DNA from: Pseudomonas sp.
Lineage (GTDB): Bacteria; Pseudomonadota; Gammaproteobacteria; Pseudomonadales; Pseudomonadaceae
Assembly (NCBI GenBank): GCA_030699825.1
Contig: JAUYKV010000044.1
Location: forward strand, 1-64,000
Reading direction: 5' to 3'
Length of the DNA stretch: 64,000 nucleotides
Positions 25,063 through 33,940 of this stretch are shown here, piece by piece. Below the pieces are notes generated by a model. It saw only the letters and a program-made list of their open reading frames with translations, was not told the DNA's origin and searched no databases. Each line of letters starts with the position of its first letter. Positions within the stretch are counted from its first letter, which is position 1. Both the position numbers and the translations under genes were made by a program.

Positions 25063-26609
25063 CAGTCTGCATCCCCTCTAACCTGAATCTGAAAGGTGTC
25101 GTCCTCAACCGTGCCCTGGCCTGCCAGCACGGTGCGGCAGATCCACAGCGGGCCGAGGCATGAGTCGGTGTTGAAGCGAATCGCGTTACCCGCCGCCCAG
25201 CCGAGCCCCCAGCCATCCGCAGCAATGGTGAAGTACGGCGCGCCGTTGGCGGGGTTGATCGGCGCGCAGACAGCGCCCGTGCTGCCGGTGTCGACGATGC
25301 CGAGCTGCTGCTCGACCACCTGATAGGCGCTGCTGCTGGTGAACACCAGCGCCCACTTGCCAGCAATCGCGCCCTTGTTGGTGACGATGGGCGGGTAGTT
25401 GAGCTGGTCGTACTGGGCCGTGGTGCTGTCGCCAATCCGGCTGTCGCTCCAGTTCGGCGCCCCGCTGCTCCAGGTTTTTTGCGCAAACCATTTGTACAGC
25501 CGTGCCTGCAGGTCGCCCCAGGCCACTGCGCTGGAAACCTTCGCCTCAGCGGGCGGCAGATCCCACGGCAGCGGGCTGTTGATGCCGAGCACGCCGCTGA
25601 TCTGCACCTCGGTGCACACGGTCATGTGTTCCACGCGGTCGAGAGCCTTGAGCGGCGGTACCAGCGGCACGCCCAGGGCATCGTTGAGTGTCAGCGGGTC
25701 GGCGAACGCCAGGCGGCCGAGTAGCTTGTCGACGGTGTAGGCCTGCGGGTCGAGCGCCACGCCGTTGGCATCGAGTACCTCGATGTCGGCCTGGTGATCG
25801 CGCGCCAGGCTGACGACCTGGCCGGCGGTTGGCGTGTCGAGGTTGGTTTCGGCGGTGTGGTGAATGACCAGCACCTCGCCTTCACGGTAGATCGGCACGC
25901 GGCCATCGGCCGGTAGGCGCACCGGGTCGAGGCCGATCAGGTCGGCATTCAGCGGCAGCGATGTATAGAGCACGGTGTTGTAGCGCAGCAGCAGCGGGAT
26001 CACCGGGATCTCACTGTTGCCGCTGGTGTCGGCCGGGTCGCTGGTGAAGCGCACGCGGATGATGCCGGTGGTGATATCGACAGTGCCGTAGACCACTGGG
26101 CCGTTGAATTCGCCGTTGTTGTTGGCGGTGGCCACCACAACACCAGCGGTGTCGGCGCGTACCACGGTGAGCTGCAGGCTGGCCGGGCGCAGCGGTGCGC
26201 CGGGAGTGCGCCAGGTGGCGCCGGTGACGGCGAAGCCTGAGTTGGTGGTTAAGCAGCCCAGCAGGCTGATGCTGGCACTGGCGCCGGCCGGGTAGCTGTT
26301 GAGCCGCGCTTCGCCAGCGGCATAGTCGACGGTGCCGACCGCCACCCCGGCGTTGGTCTGGCTGCTGATGTTCTTGTAGAGCACGCCGTCGCGGTCGACG
26401 TAGGTCTCGCCGCCCCAGCTGAGGATGAGCGAGCCGGGCAGGATCGGCTCTTCGACCGCGGGCAGCAGATCGAAGGTCAACTCGGGCGCGGGCTGGCTGT
26501 CGGTTTGCGGCCCGTAGCTGGTACCGGCCGGCTGGGCGCGCAGCACCAGGGTGCCGCCGAACTGTTCCTGCAGGGTGGTGGCGGTGCTGATCAGTTTGAT
26601 ATCGGACAT
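25062..26609 (-). CDS. Phage tail protein, unknown family
   Basis: The 515-residue product is rich in short beta strands, Gly, Thr and Pro. The stretches VYGTVDITTGIIRVRF, GTVDYAAGEARLNSYPAGA and WGGETYVDRDGVLYKNI repeat a pattern also found in the 668-residue protein encoded next to it, suggesting related beta-sandwich repeats. There is no signal peptide. It lies between the tape measure gene and the fibre-like gene, where siphophages encode distal tail and tip proteins. Function beyond tail structure is not assigned. Confidence 0.6.
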   Translation of the reverse strand: MSDIKLISTATTLQEQFGGTLVLRAQPAGTSYGPQTDSQPAPELTFDLLPAVEEPILPGSLILSWGGETYVDRDGVLYKNISSQTNAGVAVGTVDYAAGEARLNSYPAGASASISLLGCLTTNSGFAVTGATWRTPGAPLRPASLQLTVVRADTAGVVVATANNNGEFNGPVVYGTVDITTGIIRVRFTSDPADTSGNSEIPVIPLLLRYNTVLYTSLPLNADLIGLDPVRLPADGRVPIYREGEVLVIHHTAETNLDTPTAGQVVSLARDHQADIEVLDANGVALDPQAYTVDKLLGRLAFADPLTLNDALGVPLVPPLKALDRVEHMTVCTEVQISGVLGINSPLPWDLPPAEAKVSSAVAWGDLQARLYKWFAQKTWSSGAPNWSDSRIGDSTTAQYDQLNYPPIVTNKGAIAGKWALVFTSSSAYQVVEQQLGIVDTGSTGAVCAPINPANGAPYFTIAADGWGLGWAAGNAIRFNTDSCLGPLWICRTVLAGQGTVEDDTFQIQVRGDAD

Positions 26610-26618
26610 GTGGGCCTC

Positions 26619-28625
26619 TTAAGCGGAGAACGACCAAAGACGGCTGTCGTTCTGGTAGGTGTATTCGACGTACTGGTAGTCGCCGCGCACGCGCAGGGTG
26701 AACACGCCGGTGTTGTAGTCGAGGGTGCCGACGTAGCCGACCCAGCCACCCGCGCCGTTGTCCTGGGCGGTTTTCTCGATGGTGTAGGTCGAGTCATAGC
26801 TGGTCTGGTTTTTCACCGAGGGCACCGCCTTTTTGCGCACCACCGACCAGCTGGCCTGCACCGAGCCGGGCTGCAGCGGCGCGCCGGGGATGGTGCCGTT
26901 GACGGTGCCTGCGCCGTCCGGCGAGGGGGTGAGTACGGTGTCGCCTGTCGCGCCCTGCTGGTAGCTGTACTGGATCGCGCTGCCGGTGTCTGGCGTGCTG
27001 GTCAGCTCCATGTCCAACTCGCCGGTGGCGTAGACGATGATGCCGCCTGCCGCGCCGGTGAGCGCACCCAGGCCGTTGTCGTAAATGGTTTGGCTGACGC
27101 CGCCGACCAGATAGGTGGCGCTGAGGCTGCCCGGGTTGATGCCGTCGTGCGGCAGGCGGTGGCGGATGCGCGCCTTGGCCGGGATGCCCGCGCCGGTGCG
27201 CTGGGTAAATTCGGCATCGTTCTGCGACACGTAGCTGTAGATCAGCGCCGAGCCGACATCGGGCAGGGCATTGAGGGTGAACGACACGCTGCCAGTAGCG
27301 AAAGCGATGGTGCCGCTGCCCTCGCCCTCCAACTCGCCGTCGCCGGGGTCGCGGATCTCCTGCCATTTGCCGAGGGCCATGTAGCTGATGCTCAGCGTGC
27401 CCGGTTTGGGCTTGGCCAGGGCCAGGGCCAGGGTGTAGGCGAAGCCGCGGTTGGCCAGGTCGATGACGATCTCGCCGGTAACGGTCGGGCCAGTAACGCC
27501 AGCGGCCGGGGTGTAGGTGACGCTGGCCGAGCCGGTGAAGGCGGTGGCGCGGTAGGCGTCGATCTGGCCTGTCTGGTAGTCCACGGTGATCTTGGTGAAG
27601 CTGGCACTGCCGCTGACCGGGCGGAACTCGCCCTTGCCGTCATCGGCATAGACGCCTGAGCTGATGTTGAGGCTGATGCTGCCCGGCAGCGCGCCGGTAC
27701 CGAGAAAACTCCTCGACTGGCCAGCGGTGACCGAGGTAAATGTCAGCGCGGGCGAGCGCGCCGCACCGGCGGCGATCATCTGCCGGCGGCTGTAACCGCC
27801 GAGCTGGTCGATCAGCGGAGTCTCTTTGGTGTTGCTCGGCACCAGGGAGGCATACACCGACGCGACCTTGACGCTGAGATCGCCCTGGGCCACGGCGGCG
27901 GCCAGGGGGCTGATGCCGAAGTAGCGCGCAGCATCGGCCACCTGGGTGCCGAGGACGCTGGCCTTGGCCAGGCCGGCACCGTTGGTGGAGCTGGTACCGC
28001 CCGGGGTGACCGAGCCGCCCGGGTAGGTTTGCAGCAATGCCGCGCTGATGCCGAGGTTAAGCCGGCGGCGCGGCAGGGTCAGGTAACTGCCGCCCGAATA
28101 TTCGTAGATGAAGTTCTCGACGATCGCTTCGACAGCGGTGATGCGCACGTACTGGTTGTTGCTGCCACTGACCAGCTGGTAGACCTCGCCGATCTCCGGC
28201 ACGCGGTGTTCCTCGCGCTGCACGCCGGTAAGCGCGCGCTGGCCGGTGAGCTGGTTGCCGAGCAGCTCGAACTGCGCAGCCGTGCCGGGCACCACATAGT
28301 TCTCGATGCTGTTGCGGGCGGCCAGGCGTTCGTCGGTTTGGCTGCCGGTGTTGAACAGCACCACGCTCACGCGCGGGTCGCTCGGGCCTTGGGTGAGGAT
28401 GGCATGGGCACCGAGGTAGGCATCGGCGTTTTCCGCCACGACGCCGGCATAGGCCTTGCGCAGGGCGATGCGGCCGAGGGTGCGGTCGAGGCGGGAGATG
28501 TCCGGGAACAGGTTGTTTTCCTGGCCGTCTTCCACGGCCTGGCCGGTGGCGCGGCCGCCGCCGTCGTCTTCGTCGGTGAGGCGCTGGGCTTTGAGCAGTT
28601 TTACGTCGAGGACGTTGATCGTCAT
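26619..28625 (-). CDS. Large phage tail protein with repeated beta modules
   Basis: The 668-residue protein starts MTINVLDVKLLKAQRLTDEDDGGGRATG. After an N-terminal domain of about 280 residues it contains several copies of a module ending GSA-hydrophobic-x-YSYVSQ/YSYQQG (for example DVGSALIYSYVSQNDAEF and DTGSAIQYSYQQGATGD), each preceded by a YDNGLGALTGAAGGIIVYATG- or GDGELEGEGSGTIAFATG-like strand set. The modules resemble Ig-like decoration. It has its own ribosome site after a terminator-like hairpin. A tail tip role is inferred. Confidence 0.6.
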   Translation of the reverse strand: MTINVLDVKLLKAQRLTDEDDGGGRATGQAVEDGQENNLFPDISRLDRTLGRIALRKAYAGVVAENADAYLGAHAILTQGPSDPRVSVVLFNTGSQTDERLAARNSIENYVVPGTAAQFELLGNQLTGQRALTGVQREEHRVPEIGEVYQLVSGSNNQYVRITAVEAIVENFIYEYSGGSYLTLPRRRLNLGISAALLQTYPGGSVTPGGTSSTNGAGLAKASVLGTQVADAARYFGISPLAAAVAQGDLSVKVASVYASLVPSNTKETPLIDQLGGYSRRQMIAAGAARSPALTFTSVTAGQSRSFLGTGALPGSISLNISSGVYADDGKGEFRPVSGSASFTKITVDYQTGQIDAYRATAFTGSASVTYTPAAGVTGPTVTGEIVIDLANRGFAYTLALALAKPKPGTLSISYMALGKWQEIRDPGDGELEGEGSGTIAFATGSVSFTLNALPDVGSALIYSYVSQNDAEFTQRTGAGIPAKARIRHRLPHDGINPGSLSATYLVGGVSQTIYDNGLGALTGAAGGIIVYATGELDMELTSTPDTGSAIQYSYQQGATGDTVLTPSPDGAGTVNGTIPGAPLQPGSVQASWSVVRKKAVPSVKNQTSYDSTYTIEKTAQDNGAGGWVGYVGTLDYNTGVFTLRVRGDYQYVEYTYQNDSRLWSFSA

Positions 28626-28642
28626 GCCAATCTCCGGGCATT

Positions 28643-28665
28643 AAAAAACCCGCACTGGGCGGGTT
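28643..28665 (-). terminator. Intrinsic terminator inside the tail operon
   Basis: On the minus strand AACCCGCC-N3-GTGCGGGTTTTTT-type stem and T-run lie between the 142-residue and the 668-residue tail genes, facing late transcription. Confidence 0.8.
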
Positions 28666-28682
28666 CGGGGATGGGGTGCGGG

Positions 28683-29111
28683 TTATGGGTCGGGCGTTAC
28701 GGGCGGCGCAACGGTGAGCAGGCGCAGGGTCAGTTCGTACAACGCATCGGCGCCGGGGTTGACCTGCCGCCACAGCGGCTTGGCCTCCAGGGCTGCGCCG
28801 CCCGTGCGGTTGAAGATGACGCTGAACTCGCGCCCATCCGGCAGGGTCAGCGGCATGACGCGGCCGGGTTGATCGCGCAGGATCTCCAACTGCCGCACCA
28901 GCGACAGCTCAAACCAGGCGGCGCCGTTACTGCTCAGGGTGATGGGGCGGCCGTGGATCTTGACGCCCTCCTGCACAATCAGGTTGCCGGCCAGCGAGCG
29001 CTCTTGTTCCTGCGCCACGGCGTCCCAGTCGAATTCATCCGTCCATTCCAGCTGATCGCCGGCCAGGTCGTAGTGTTCGTCGAGCTGGATGCTGTCGAGC
29101 ATCATGGCCAT
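28683..29111 (-). CDS. Minor tail protein (small, distal tail position)
   Basis: The 142-residue protein has the block LSLVRQLEILRDQPGRVMPLTLPDGREFSVIFNRTGGAALEAKPLWRQVNPGADALYELTLRLLTV, with the GRPITLSSNG strand typical of small distal-tail or lambda minor-tail-type proteins. It follows the tape measure gene without a gap (the tape measure stop abuts its ATG) and is followed by a terminator. I assign a tail role by position and pattern. Confidence 0.65.
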   Translation of the reverse strand: MAMMLDSIQLDEHYDLAGDQLEWTDEFDWDAVAQEQERSLAGNLIVQEGVKIHGRPITLSSNGAAWFELSLVRQLEILRDQPGRVMPLTLPDGREFSVIFNRTGGAALEAKPLWRQVNPGADALYELTLRLLTVAPPVTPDP

Positions 29112-32100
29112 TTACAGACTCCTCAGCCCGGCATCCTCGAGGATGCTGAGCAGGTTGGTTTCGTCGCGATCGTTTTGCAGCGCCACGTTCACCGCCTGGC
29201 CGCGTGCCGTTTCCAGCCGAATGATTTTTGCCGGCTGCTGCTGCGCTTGCGCCGGCGCGGCCTTGGCGGCTTCCTCTGTGCGTTTTTGCTGGGCATCCTG
29301 CAGGCGCTTGTTGGCGGTGGCGGCTTCGATCTCATCCAGCGTTTGCAGGGCTTTGCGTAGATTGCCAACAGAGGCGGAGTCGCCGGTCTTCTGCGCCTCG
29401 GCCTGCTGGGCGCGCAGTTCGTTGCGGCGGCTGTCGAAGCGCGCGCGCTCGATCTCCTCCTGAGTGCCATTGAGCTGCAGCAGTTCCATCTGCAGGCTCT
29501 CCAGGGTGCCGCGCGTGGAGTCGCCGAGCTGGTCCATGCGCTGCTTGGCGGACGCCAGGGCGCTGTCGAGGCTGCTGAGGTCGGCGTCGTTGAGCAGGTT
29601 TAGGCTGCCGCTGGCACCGCCCGCACGCCGGACGAACTGCTCGAGGGTGATGCTGCCGTCTTCATAGCCTTCCATCAGGCGCTGCAGGCTGGCTTTTTGG
29701 GCCAGGTATTGCAATTGCACCTGCTGGCTCTGCACCCGGGTCTGCGTCATCCAGTCGCCGAGAGCGCTCATGCCGACCGTGCTGGCCGATGCCTGCCACG
29801 CGTCCAGCTGCTCGCGCGCCTTGGCCAGCGACTTGGTTGTGGCATCCAGGCTGCTGGTATCCATGGACAGGTCGATAGTGGTGATGCCGCGCAGCTTGTC
29901 GTAGGCGGCCAGGGCCGCAGCACTCATCGCCGCCAACGGCTCACGCGCGCGGGTCAGCACGCCGCCGAAGAAATCTTCCATGGCGCCCATGTCGCGCTTG
30001 GTTTCTTCGCCGGACTTGCGGTTGCGCTCCATGGCCTCGCCACTGGCGCGGCGCTCTTCTTCCATGCGCTTGCCGGAAATACGGCGCAGCTCTTCGTTGG
30101 TGACGATGCCGTCTTCGAGCGCTTCGTTGTAGGCGATCTGCGAATCAGTGAGCTGCTTACCTGCATCCTTGCCGGCCTTGCCGGTTTTCTCGATCTCGCC
30201 CTTGAGTTCCTTCTGGCGATCGCTGGTTTTCTTCAACTCCTCGTTGTACTGCTTGGCGGTGATCTCACCGTCACCGTAAAGCTTGCGCAAGGCCGTGCGG
30301 ATGGCATTGATGTCGACATCAGTTTTGGCATTGCTGATAGCGGCCTGCACCTGGGCGAGGTCGCCGAGCTTGTCTTCCAGGCCGGAGATGCCGTCTGCGG
30401 TGCCTTTGGCAACCTTGCCTAACTCGCTGAGCTTTCCGTTCAACAACCCGGTGGCTTGCTGGTATTGCTCCAGGCTGAGCTTGCCGTCCTGGTAGGCCTT
30501 TAGCAGCGCCGAGCGCAGGCCTTCGAGCTGCTGCAGCGACTTAGCATCACCGATCAGGTTGACCGCGTTGGCCATATCGGTGATTGCTGCCCGACCACTG
30601 ATCGCGGCTGAAATAGCAGCATCCTTAACGCGCTGCTGCTCATCTACCAACAGATCAGACGCTGCCTTCTCAATAGCAACCCTTTCAGCAGCGGCAGCGG
30701 CAGCGGCATCGACCTGCTGCTCCGCTGCCGTCTTAGTAGATTCCGTCATCTTGCCATTAGCGGCATCCCAGGCGGCGGAGATATCCTTGCCGTCTTGCTC
30801 AATTTGCTCAACAAAGCCATCGGTCATGCCATCCAGCACGCCCCGCGCCGTCTTAACAGCTGCGCGCAGCTTTTCCCCACCGATGACATCTGGCAGAAGC
30901 TCAGCAACCTTTCCAATCAGGCCGAGCACTTCGCTGAGCTTATTGGTAAATAGAGCCGCAAAGCCCGCAACACCCGAAGTTAAACCATTGAACAGCGACC
31001 TGAACGGCAGAACAAACGCCATGACCGACTGCGTCGTTTCATCGATTTTTGTGCCGAACGTATTTAGCCAACTCGTGCTGTCGTCGGTCAGCTTGTTGAA
31101 ATCAACATCAAGCAGCTTTTTCGCGAAAACCTCGACCTTTTCAGCCCCCTTTATGAAGGCCTTGCTCAGCGACTTGGCCAGGGCATCCAGCCGACCATCC
31201 TTGTCCATCTGGTCGATCTTGTCGGCGACCTCACCGAGCTTTTTCTTGACGAAGTCCATAGCGCCGGACTTGGAAATGCGCTCCTGAAAATCTGCCCAGG
31301 CATCCTTGAGATTGCTGACTCGGCCGGTCAGCGTGCCCATGGCGTCAGCCGCTGCGCCCTGCGAGCTCTTGCCAATCTCGGCGATCAGGCCCTTGATCAC
31401 ATCGCGCCCCAGGCGACCTTCGCTGGCGAGTTTTTGCAACTGGACGGTGTTCTTGCCGGTGACCTTTTCCAGCAAATCCCAGACCGGCACACCGCGCTCG
31501 ACCAACTGCAGAACCTCTTCGGCCTGCAGTCTTTGTTTGCCATAGGCCTGGCCGAGGGCAGAGGCGATGCCCGTCAGGCGTTCCATGCCGCCGCCGAGCT
31601 CTTCGTTCTTGTCGACCACGGCTTGCAACGTGCCGTCCAGCGGGTCGAGCCCGTAGGTTTTCAGCAGCGCGAAGGCTTCGGTGACGTCCTGCACACCCAG
31701 CGGCGTGTCTTTGGCAAATTGCTTGATCCACGCAGTGGCTTGCTCACCACCGGCAATGCTGCCCATCAGCGAGGCCATGCGCTTGTCGAGCAGCTCGAAC
31801 TGATCGCCGGTCTTGAGCATCGAGAGGATGCCATCGCGGACAATGTTGAGGCCCTTCTGCACCAGGCCAAACGCGGCGTTCAAGGTGACGTAGGCGGCGG
31901 CGAAGGCCAGCACCTGCTTAACACCGCGCGACATGACCTCGCGACCTGCGGCAATGCGGGTATTGTGTTCGGCAGTCGTACGGCTGGCGGCCGCCTGATC
32001 GCGCTGCAGGGCCTTGAGCTGCTGGCCGTTGTCCGACAATGCCTGCTTGGCCTTGTCCACTTCGGCGGCCAAGCGCTTCTCTTCGTCGGCCAGTTTGCTG

Positions 32101-32498
32101 GTATCGACGCCAGCGGCTTTGGCTGCTGCCTCCTGATCGGCCAGCGCGGTGTTCAGGTTGAGCAGTTGCTTGCGGGTACGGCTTGCCTCGCGCTCGGCCT
32201 CTTTGAGCGACTGTTGCAGGCCGGCAGCTTCCGGGCTTTCGCTCAACGCCTTGCGCAGATCGGTGACGCGCTGCTCGGTTTGCTCGAGCGAGCGTTGCGA
32301 TTGCTCGACGGCGCGCTGGGTGCTCTCCAGCGCTTTGGCCAGGCCACGTGCATCCTTGGCCGAGTCCAGCGCCTTGCCCAGGCCTTCGGCCTCCTCGCGC
32401 AATGCCTCCAGAGCGGCCGCGCTTTTCTTGGCCTCAGGCGACAGCTCGTCTTTGCCGCGCAGGACGAACTGAATCAGGCGCTCTTTGATGCCGGCCAT
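29112..32498 (-). CDS. Tape measure protein
   Basis: At 1128 residues this is the longest protein of the element. Residues about 1-200 are nearly pure coiled coil (ALEALREEAEGLGKALDSAKDARGLAKALEST...), followed by a domain with the motifs expected of tape measures (GSIAGGEQATAWIKQFAKDTPLGVQDVTEAFALLKTYGLDPL...YGKQRLQAEEVLQLVERGVPVWDLL), hydrophobic helices (about 200-240 and 500-540), and more coils to the end. It sets tail length and is ejected into the host envelope. Unusually, phage-regulatory genes rather than tail chaperones lie just upstream. Confidence 0.9.
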   Translation of the reverse strand: MAGIKERLIQFVLRGKDELSPEAKKSAAALEALREEAEGLGKALDSAKDARGLAKALESTQRAVEQSQRSLEQTEQRVTDLRKALSESPEAAGLQQSLKEAEREASRTRKQLLNLNTALADQEAAAKAAGVDTSKLADEEKRLAAEVDKAKQALSDNGQQLKALQRDQAAASRTTAEHNTRIAAGREVMSRGVKQVLAFAAAYVTLNAAFGLVQKGLNIVRDGILSMLKTGDQFELLDKRMASLMGSIAGGEQATAWIKQFAKDTPLGVQDVTEAFALLKTYGLDPLDGTLQAVVDKNEELGGGMERLTGIASALGQAYGKQRLQAEEVLQLVERGVPVWDLLEKVTGKNTVQLQKLASEGRLGRDVIKGLIAEIGKSSQGAAADAMGTLTGRVSNLKDAWADFQERISKSGAMDFVKKKLGEVADKIDQMDKDGRLDALAKSLSKAFIKGAEKVEVFAKKLLDVDFNKLTDDSTSWLNTFGTKIDETTQSVMAFVLPFRSLFNGLTSGVAGFAALFTNKLSEVLGLIGKVAELLPDVIGGEKLRAAVKTARGVLDGMTDGFVEQIEQDGKDISAAWDAANGKMTESTKTAAEQQVDAAAAAAAERVAIEKAASDLLVDEQQRVKDAAISAAISGRAAITDMANAVNLIGDAKSLQQLEGLRSALLKAYQDGKLSLEQYQQATGLLNGKLSELGKVAKGTADGISGLEDKLGDLAQVQAAISNAKTDVDINAIRTALRKLYGDGEITAKQYNEELKKTSDRQKELKGEIEKTGKAGKDAGKQLTDSQIAYNEALEDGIVTNEELRRISGKRMEEERRASGEAMERNRKSGEETKRDMGAMEDFFGGVLTRAREPLAAMSAAALAAYDKLRGITTIDLSMDTSSLDATTKSLAKAREQLDAWQASASTVGMSALGDWMTQTRVQSQQVQLQYLAQKASLQRLMEGYEDGSITLEQFVRRAGGASGSLNLLNDADLSSLDSALASAKQRMDQLGDSTRGTLESLQMELLQLNGTQEEIERARFDSRRNELRAQQAEAQKTGDSASVGNLRKALQTLDEIEAATANKRLQDAQQKRTEEAAKAAPAQAQQQPAKIIRLETARGQAVNVALQNDRDETNLLSILEDAGLRSL

Positions 32499-32516
32499 TC
32501 ACTTTTCTCCAGGTAT

Positions 32517-32540
32517 AAAAAAACCCGCCGGGGCGGGTTT
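32517..32540 (-). terminator. Intrinsic terminator before the tape measure gene
   Basis: On the minus strand AAACCCGCC-CC-GGCGGGTTT is followed by a run of T. It separates the inserted DUF4124-type gene from the tape measure gene and faces late transcription. Confidence 0.85.
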
Positions 32541-32558
32541 ATTGAGTTTTGTATAGTG

Positions 32559-33209
32559 TCAGTCGAAAGGCTTAACACTTACGTCCGCAAGCGTTGGCCC
32601 TTCAAAGGTGCAACTGATAAAAAAACGATTCTCTGCGCCAAATCCATTAGTGGCGGTCAGCGTGCTGGTAAAGGTAGAGATACCGTTAGGCCGGGTAACA
32701 AAATTCGCATCCAGTATCCTGGAGAAGTCCACGGAAGCCGGGATCAGCGCGCGCGCCTTTGCAGCCTGCTCGCACGCTCTATTGGCGGCGCGCTCAGTAA
32801 CTGCAACAGCTGCGGACGGGGTAGCGCCACCTTGTATATCGGCCATGGTGAAACGAACCACCTCAGGCACCTGGCTATCGCCGCACTGCACAAAAAACGA
32901 AGGGTTGCCTGCGCTGCCTTGGGTCGAAGACTTACCTGCTGTATTAGGGTCGATTCGCTGTCGACACGCCGAATGCTGTTCACTCAGACGGTTCAACATT
33001 TTTGCTACATCATTCTGGTATCTCGGCTCGACCATGAAAAGGTCGGCAGGCCGGATACCACCTACTATCCGCTCATTAGAACCCGCTGCAGCACCGCCGC
33101 AGGGCGTGTCCGTGAAATTTACGCGGCCTGCAGTATCAACACACTTATAAATGCCAGAGGCCGACGCCAAGCCCGGCAGCATCGCCAATATAGCCAGTAA
33201 GTAGCGCAT
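32559..33209 (-). CDS. Secreted DUF4124-type protein (prophage cargo)
   Basis: The 216-residue protein has a clear signal peptide (MRYLLAILAMLPGLASAS), then the short DUF4124-like motif GIYKCVDTAGRVNFTDTPC with two cysteines; more cysteines follow near residues 82, 109, 144 and 199. Such proteins are usually periplasmic and of unknown role. It does not belong to a tail operon in function and looks like a lysogenic-conversion gene. Its ribosome site is locked in a hairpin (33218-33240), so long late transcripts may not express it. It is followed by a terminator. Confidence 0.75.
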   Translation of the reverse strand: MRYLLAILAMLPGLASASGIYKCVDTAGRVNFTDTPCGGAAAGSNERIVGGIRPADLFMVEPRYQNDVAKMLNRLSEQHSACRQRIDPNTAGKSSTQGSAGNPSFFVQCGDSQVPEVVRFTMADIQGGATPSAAVAVTERAANRACEQAAKARALIPASVDFSRILDANFVTRPNGISTFTSTLTATNGFGAENRFFISCTFEGPTLADVSVKPFD

Positions 33210-33217
33210 TCAGAATC

Positions 33218-33240
33218 CCTCCCAATTGATATTGGGAGGG
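33218..33240 (-). promoter_or_regulatory. Hairpin that covers the ribosome site of the DUF4124 gene
   Basis: On the minus strand CCCTCCCAAT-ATCA-ATTGGGAGGG forms a ten-pair stem. Its 3' arm holds GGGAGGG, the only ribosome site of the gene, 8 bases before the ATG at 33209. Read-through mRNA should therefore be translated poorly, while an RNA starting inside the stem would be free. Confidence 0.6.
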
Positions 33241-33271
33241 ACTTTAGCCCAGCCTCAAGCAATAGAGCCAG

Positions 33272-33940
33272 CTATGCGGCGTTTCTGCCTGAAAGGAAAA
33301 GACCCGCGCACTGCACAAACTGAATGGCCGCCTCCTTTCCCTTGCGCGCCGCATCGCGGTGGGTATCACCCGCTGCCAAGCTGTCATGCAGGGCGCGGCG
33401 AAACACGAACTGCAAGTTTGTCAGCAGCAAGCGCTGCTCAATCGTCAGGGTCCCGCGTTCGCCACTGGCCAGCCCCATAACTGAATTGATCGCTTTGTTG
33501 ACGTTGATGTGAAATATCCGCTCTGGTGTTTTGCTGCCGCATTGCTCGGCACGCAGCGCCAGCGCCCTGACCTCTTCGTGTAGCTCGCGGTATAGCGGCA
33601 GGTACTGAATGTCGGTTACTGCAGTGCGCTCGCGAGCCTCTCGGAAGGCCATCACCAGATTCGCCTTCAGGTCTACCACCTGCTCGGTATTGCGTGACAG
33701 CGATAGCAGGAAGTAGGCCTGGTCTTCGTTGAGGATGGCGAAGCGCTCGGCCTTACCGCCACCCTGGGCGCGGGAGCCAACCTCCGTTTGAAACGGAAGA
33801 TGGCCAAAGCGCTTGAACTTGTCGGCGTACCGCTCAATCAGCTCCATGGTGTTCTTGTGCCGATTCCCCAGCTGCGCGGCCAGCACCCGTGAATCAACGC
33901 GGGCTTCGCCCCTGGCCTGAATAACGATGACATCGCTCAT
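33272..33940 (-). CDS. Rha-family phage regulatory protein
   Basis: The 222-residue protein has the Rha N-terminal fold (RVDSRVLAAQLGNRHKNTMELIERYADKFKRFGHLPFQTEVGSRAQGGGKAERFAILNEDQAYFLLSLSRNTEQVVDLKANLVMAF), which is a winged DNA-binding domain found in phage antirepressors and regulators. The C-terminal half (VRALALRAEQCGSKTPERIFHINVNKAINSVMGL...) is a separate domain common in Pseudomonas phages. It overlaps the preceding Rha-type gene by 4 bp (ATGA). Its target is unknown; position suggests an antirepressor of the neighbouring Arc-type repressors or of CI. Confidence 0.8.
   Translation of the reverse strand: MSDVIVIQARGEARVDSRVLAAQLGNRHKNTMELIERYADKFKRFGHLPFQTEVGSRAQGGGKAERFAILNEDQAYFLLSLSRNTEQVVDLKANLVMAFREARERTAVTDIQYLPLYRELHEEVRALALRAEQCGSKTPERIFHINVNKAINSVMGLASGERGTLTIEQRLLLTNLQFVFRRALHDSLAAGDTHRDAARKGKEAAIQFVQCAGLFLSGRNAA

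Noticed and set aside
26505..29360. Long plus-strand frames (384 and 443 codons) opposite the tail genes
   Set aside because: Gly/Ala/Val/Arg-biased antisense shadows of genuine minus-strand tail genes, without ribosome sites.
31434..33200. 588-codon plus-strand frame opposite the tape measure gene
   Set aside because: Leu/Gln-rich shadow of the coiled-coil coding region; it also runs through a terminator and the DUF4124-type gene.
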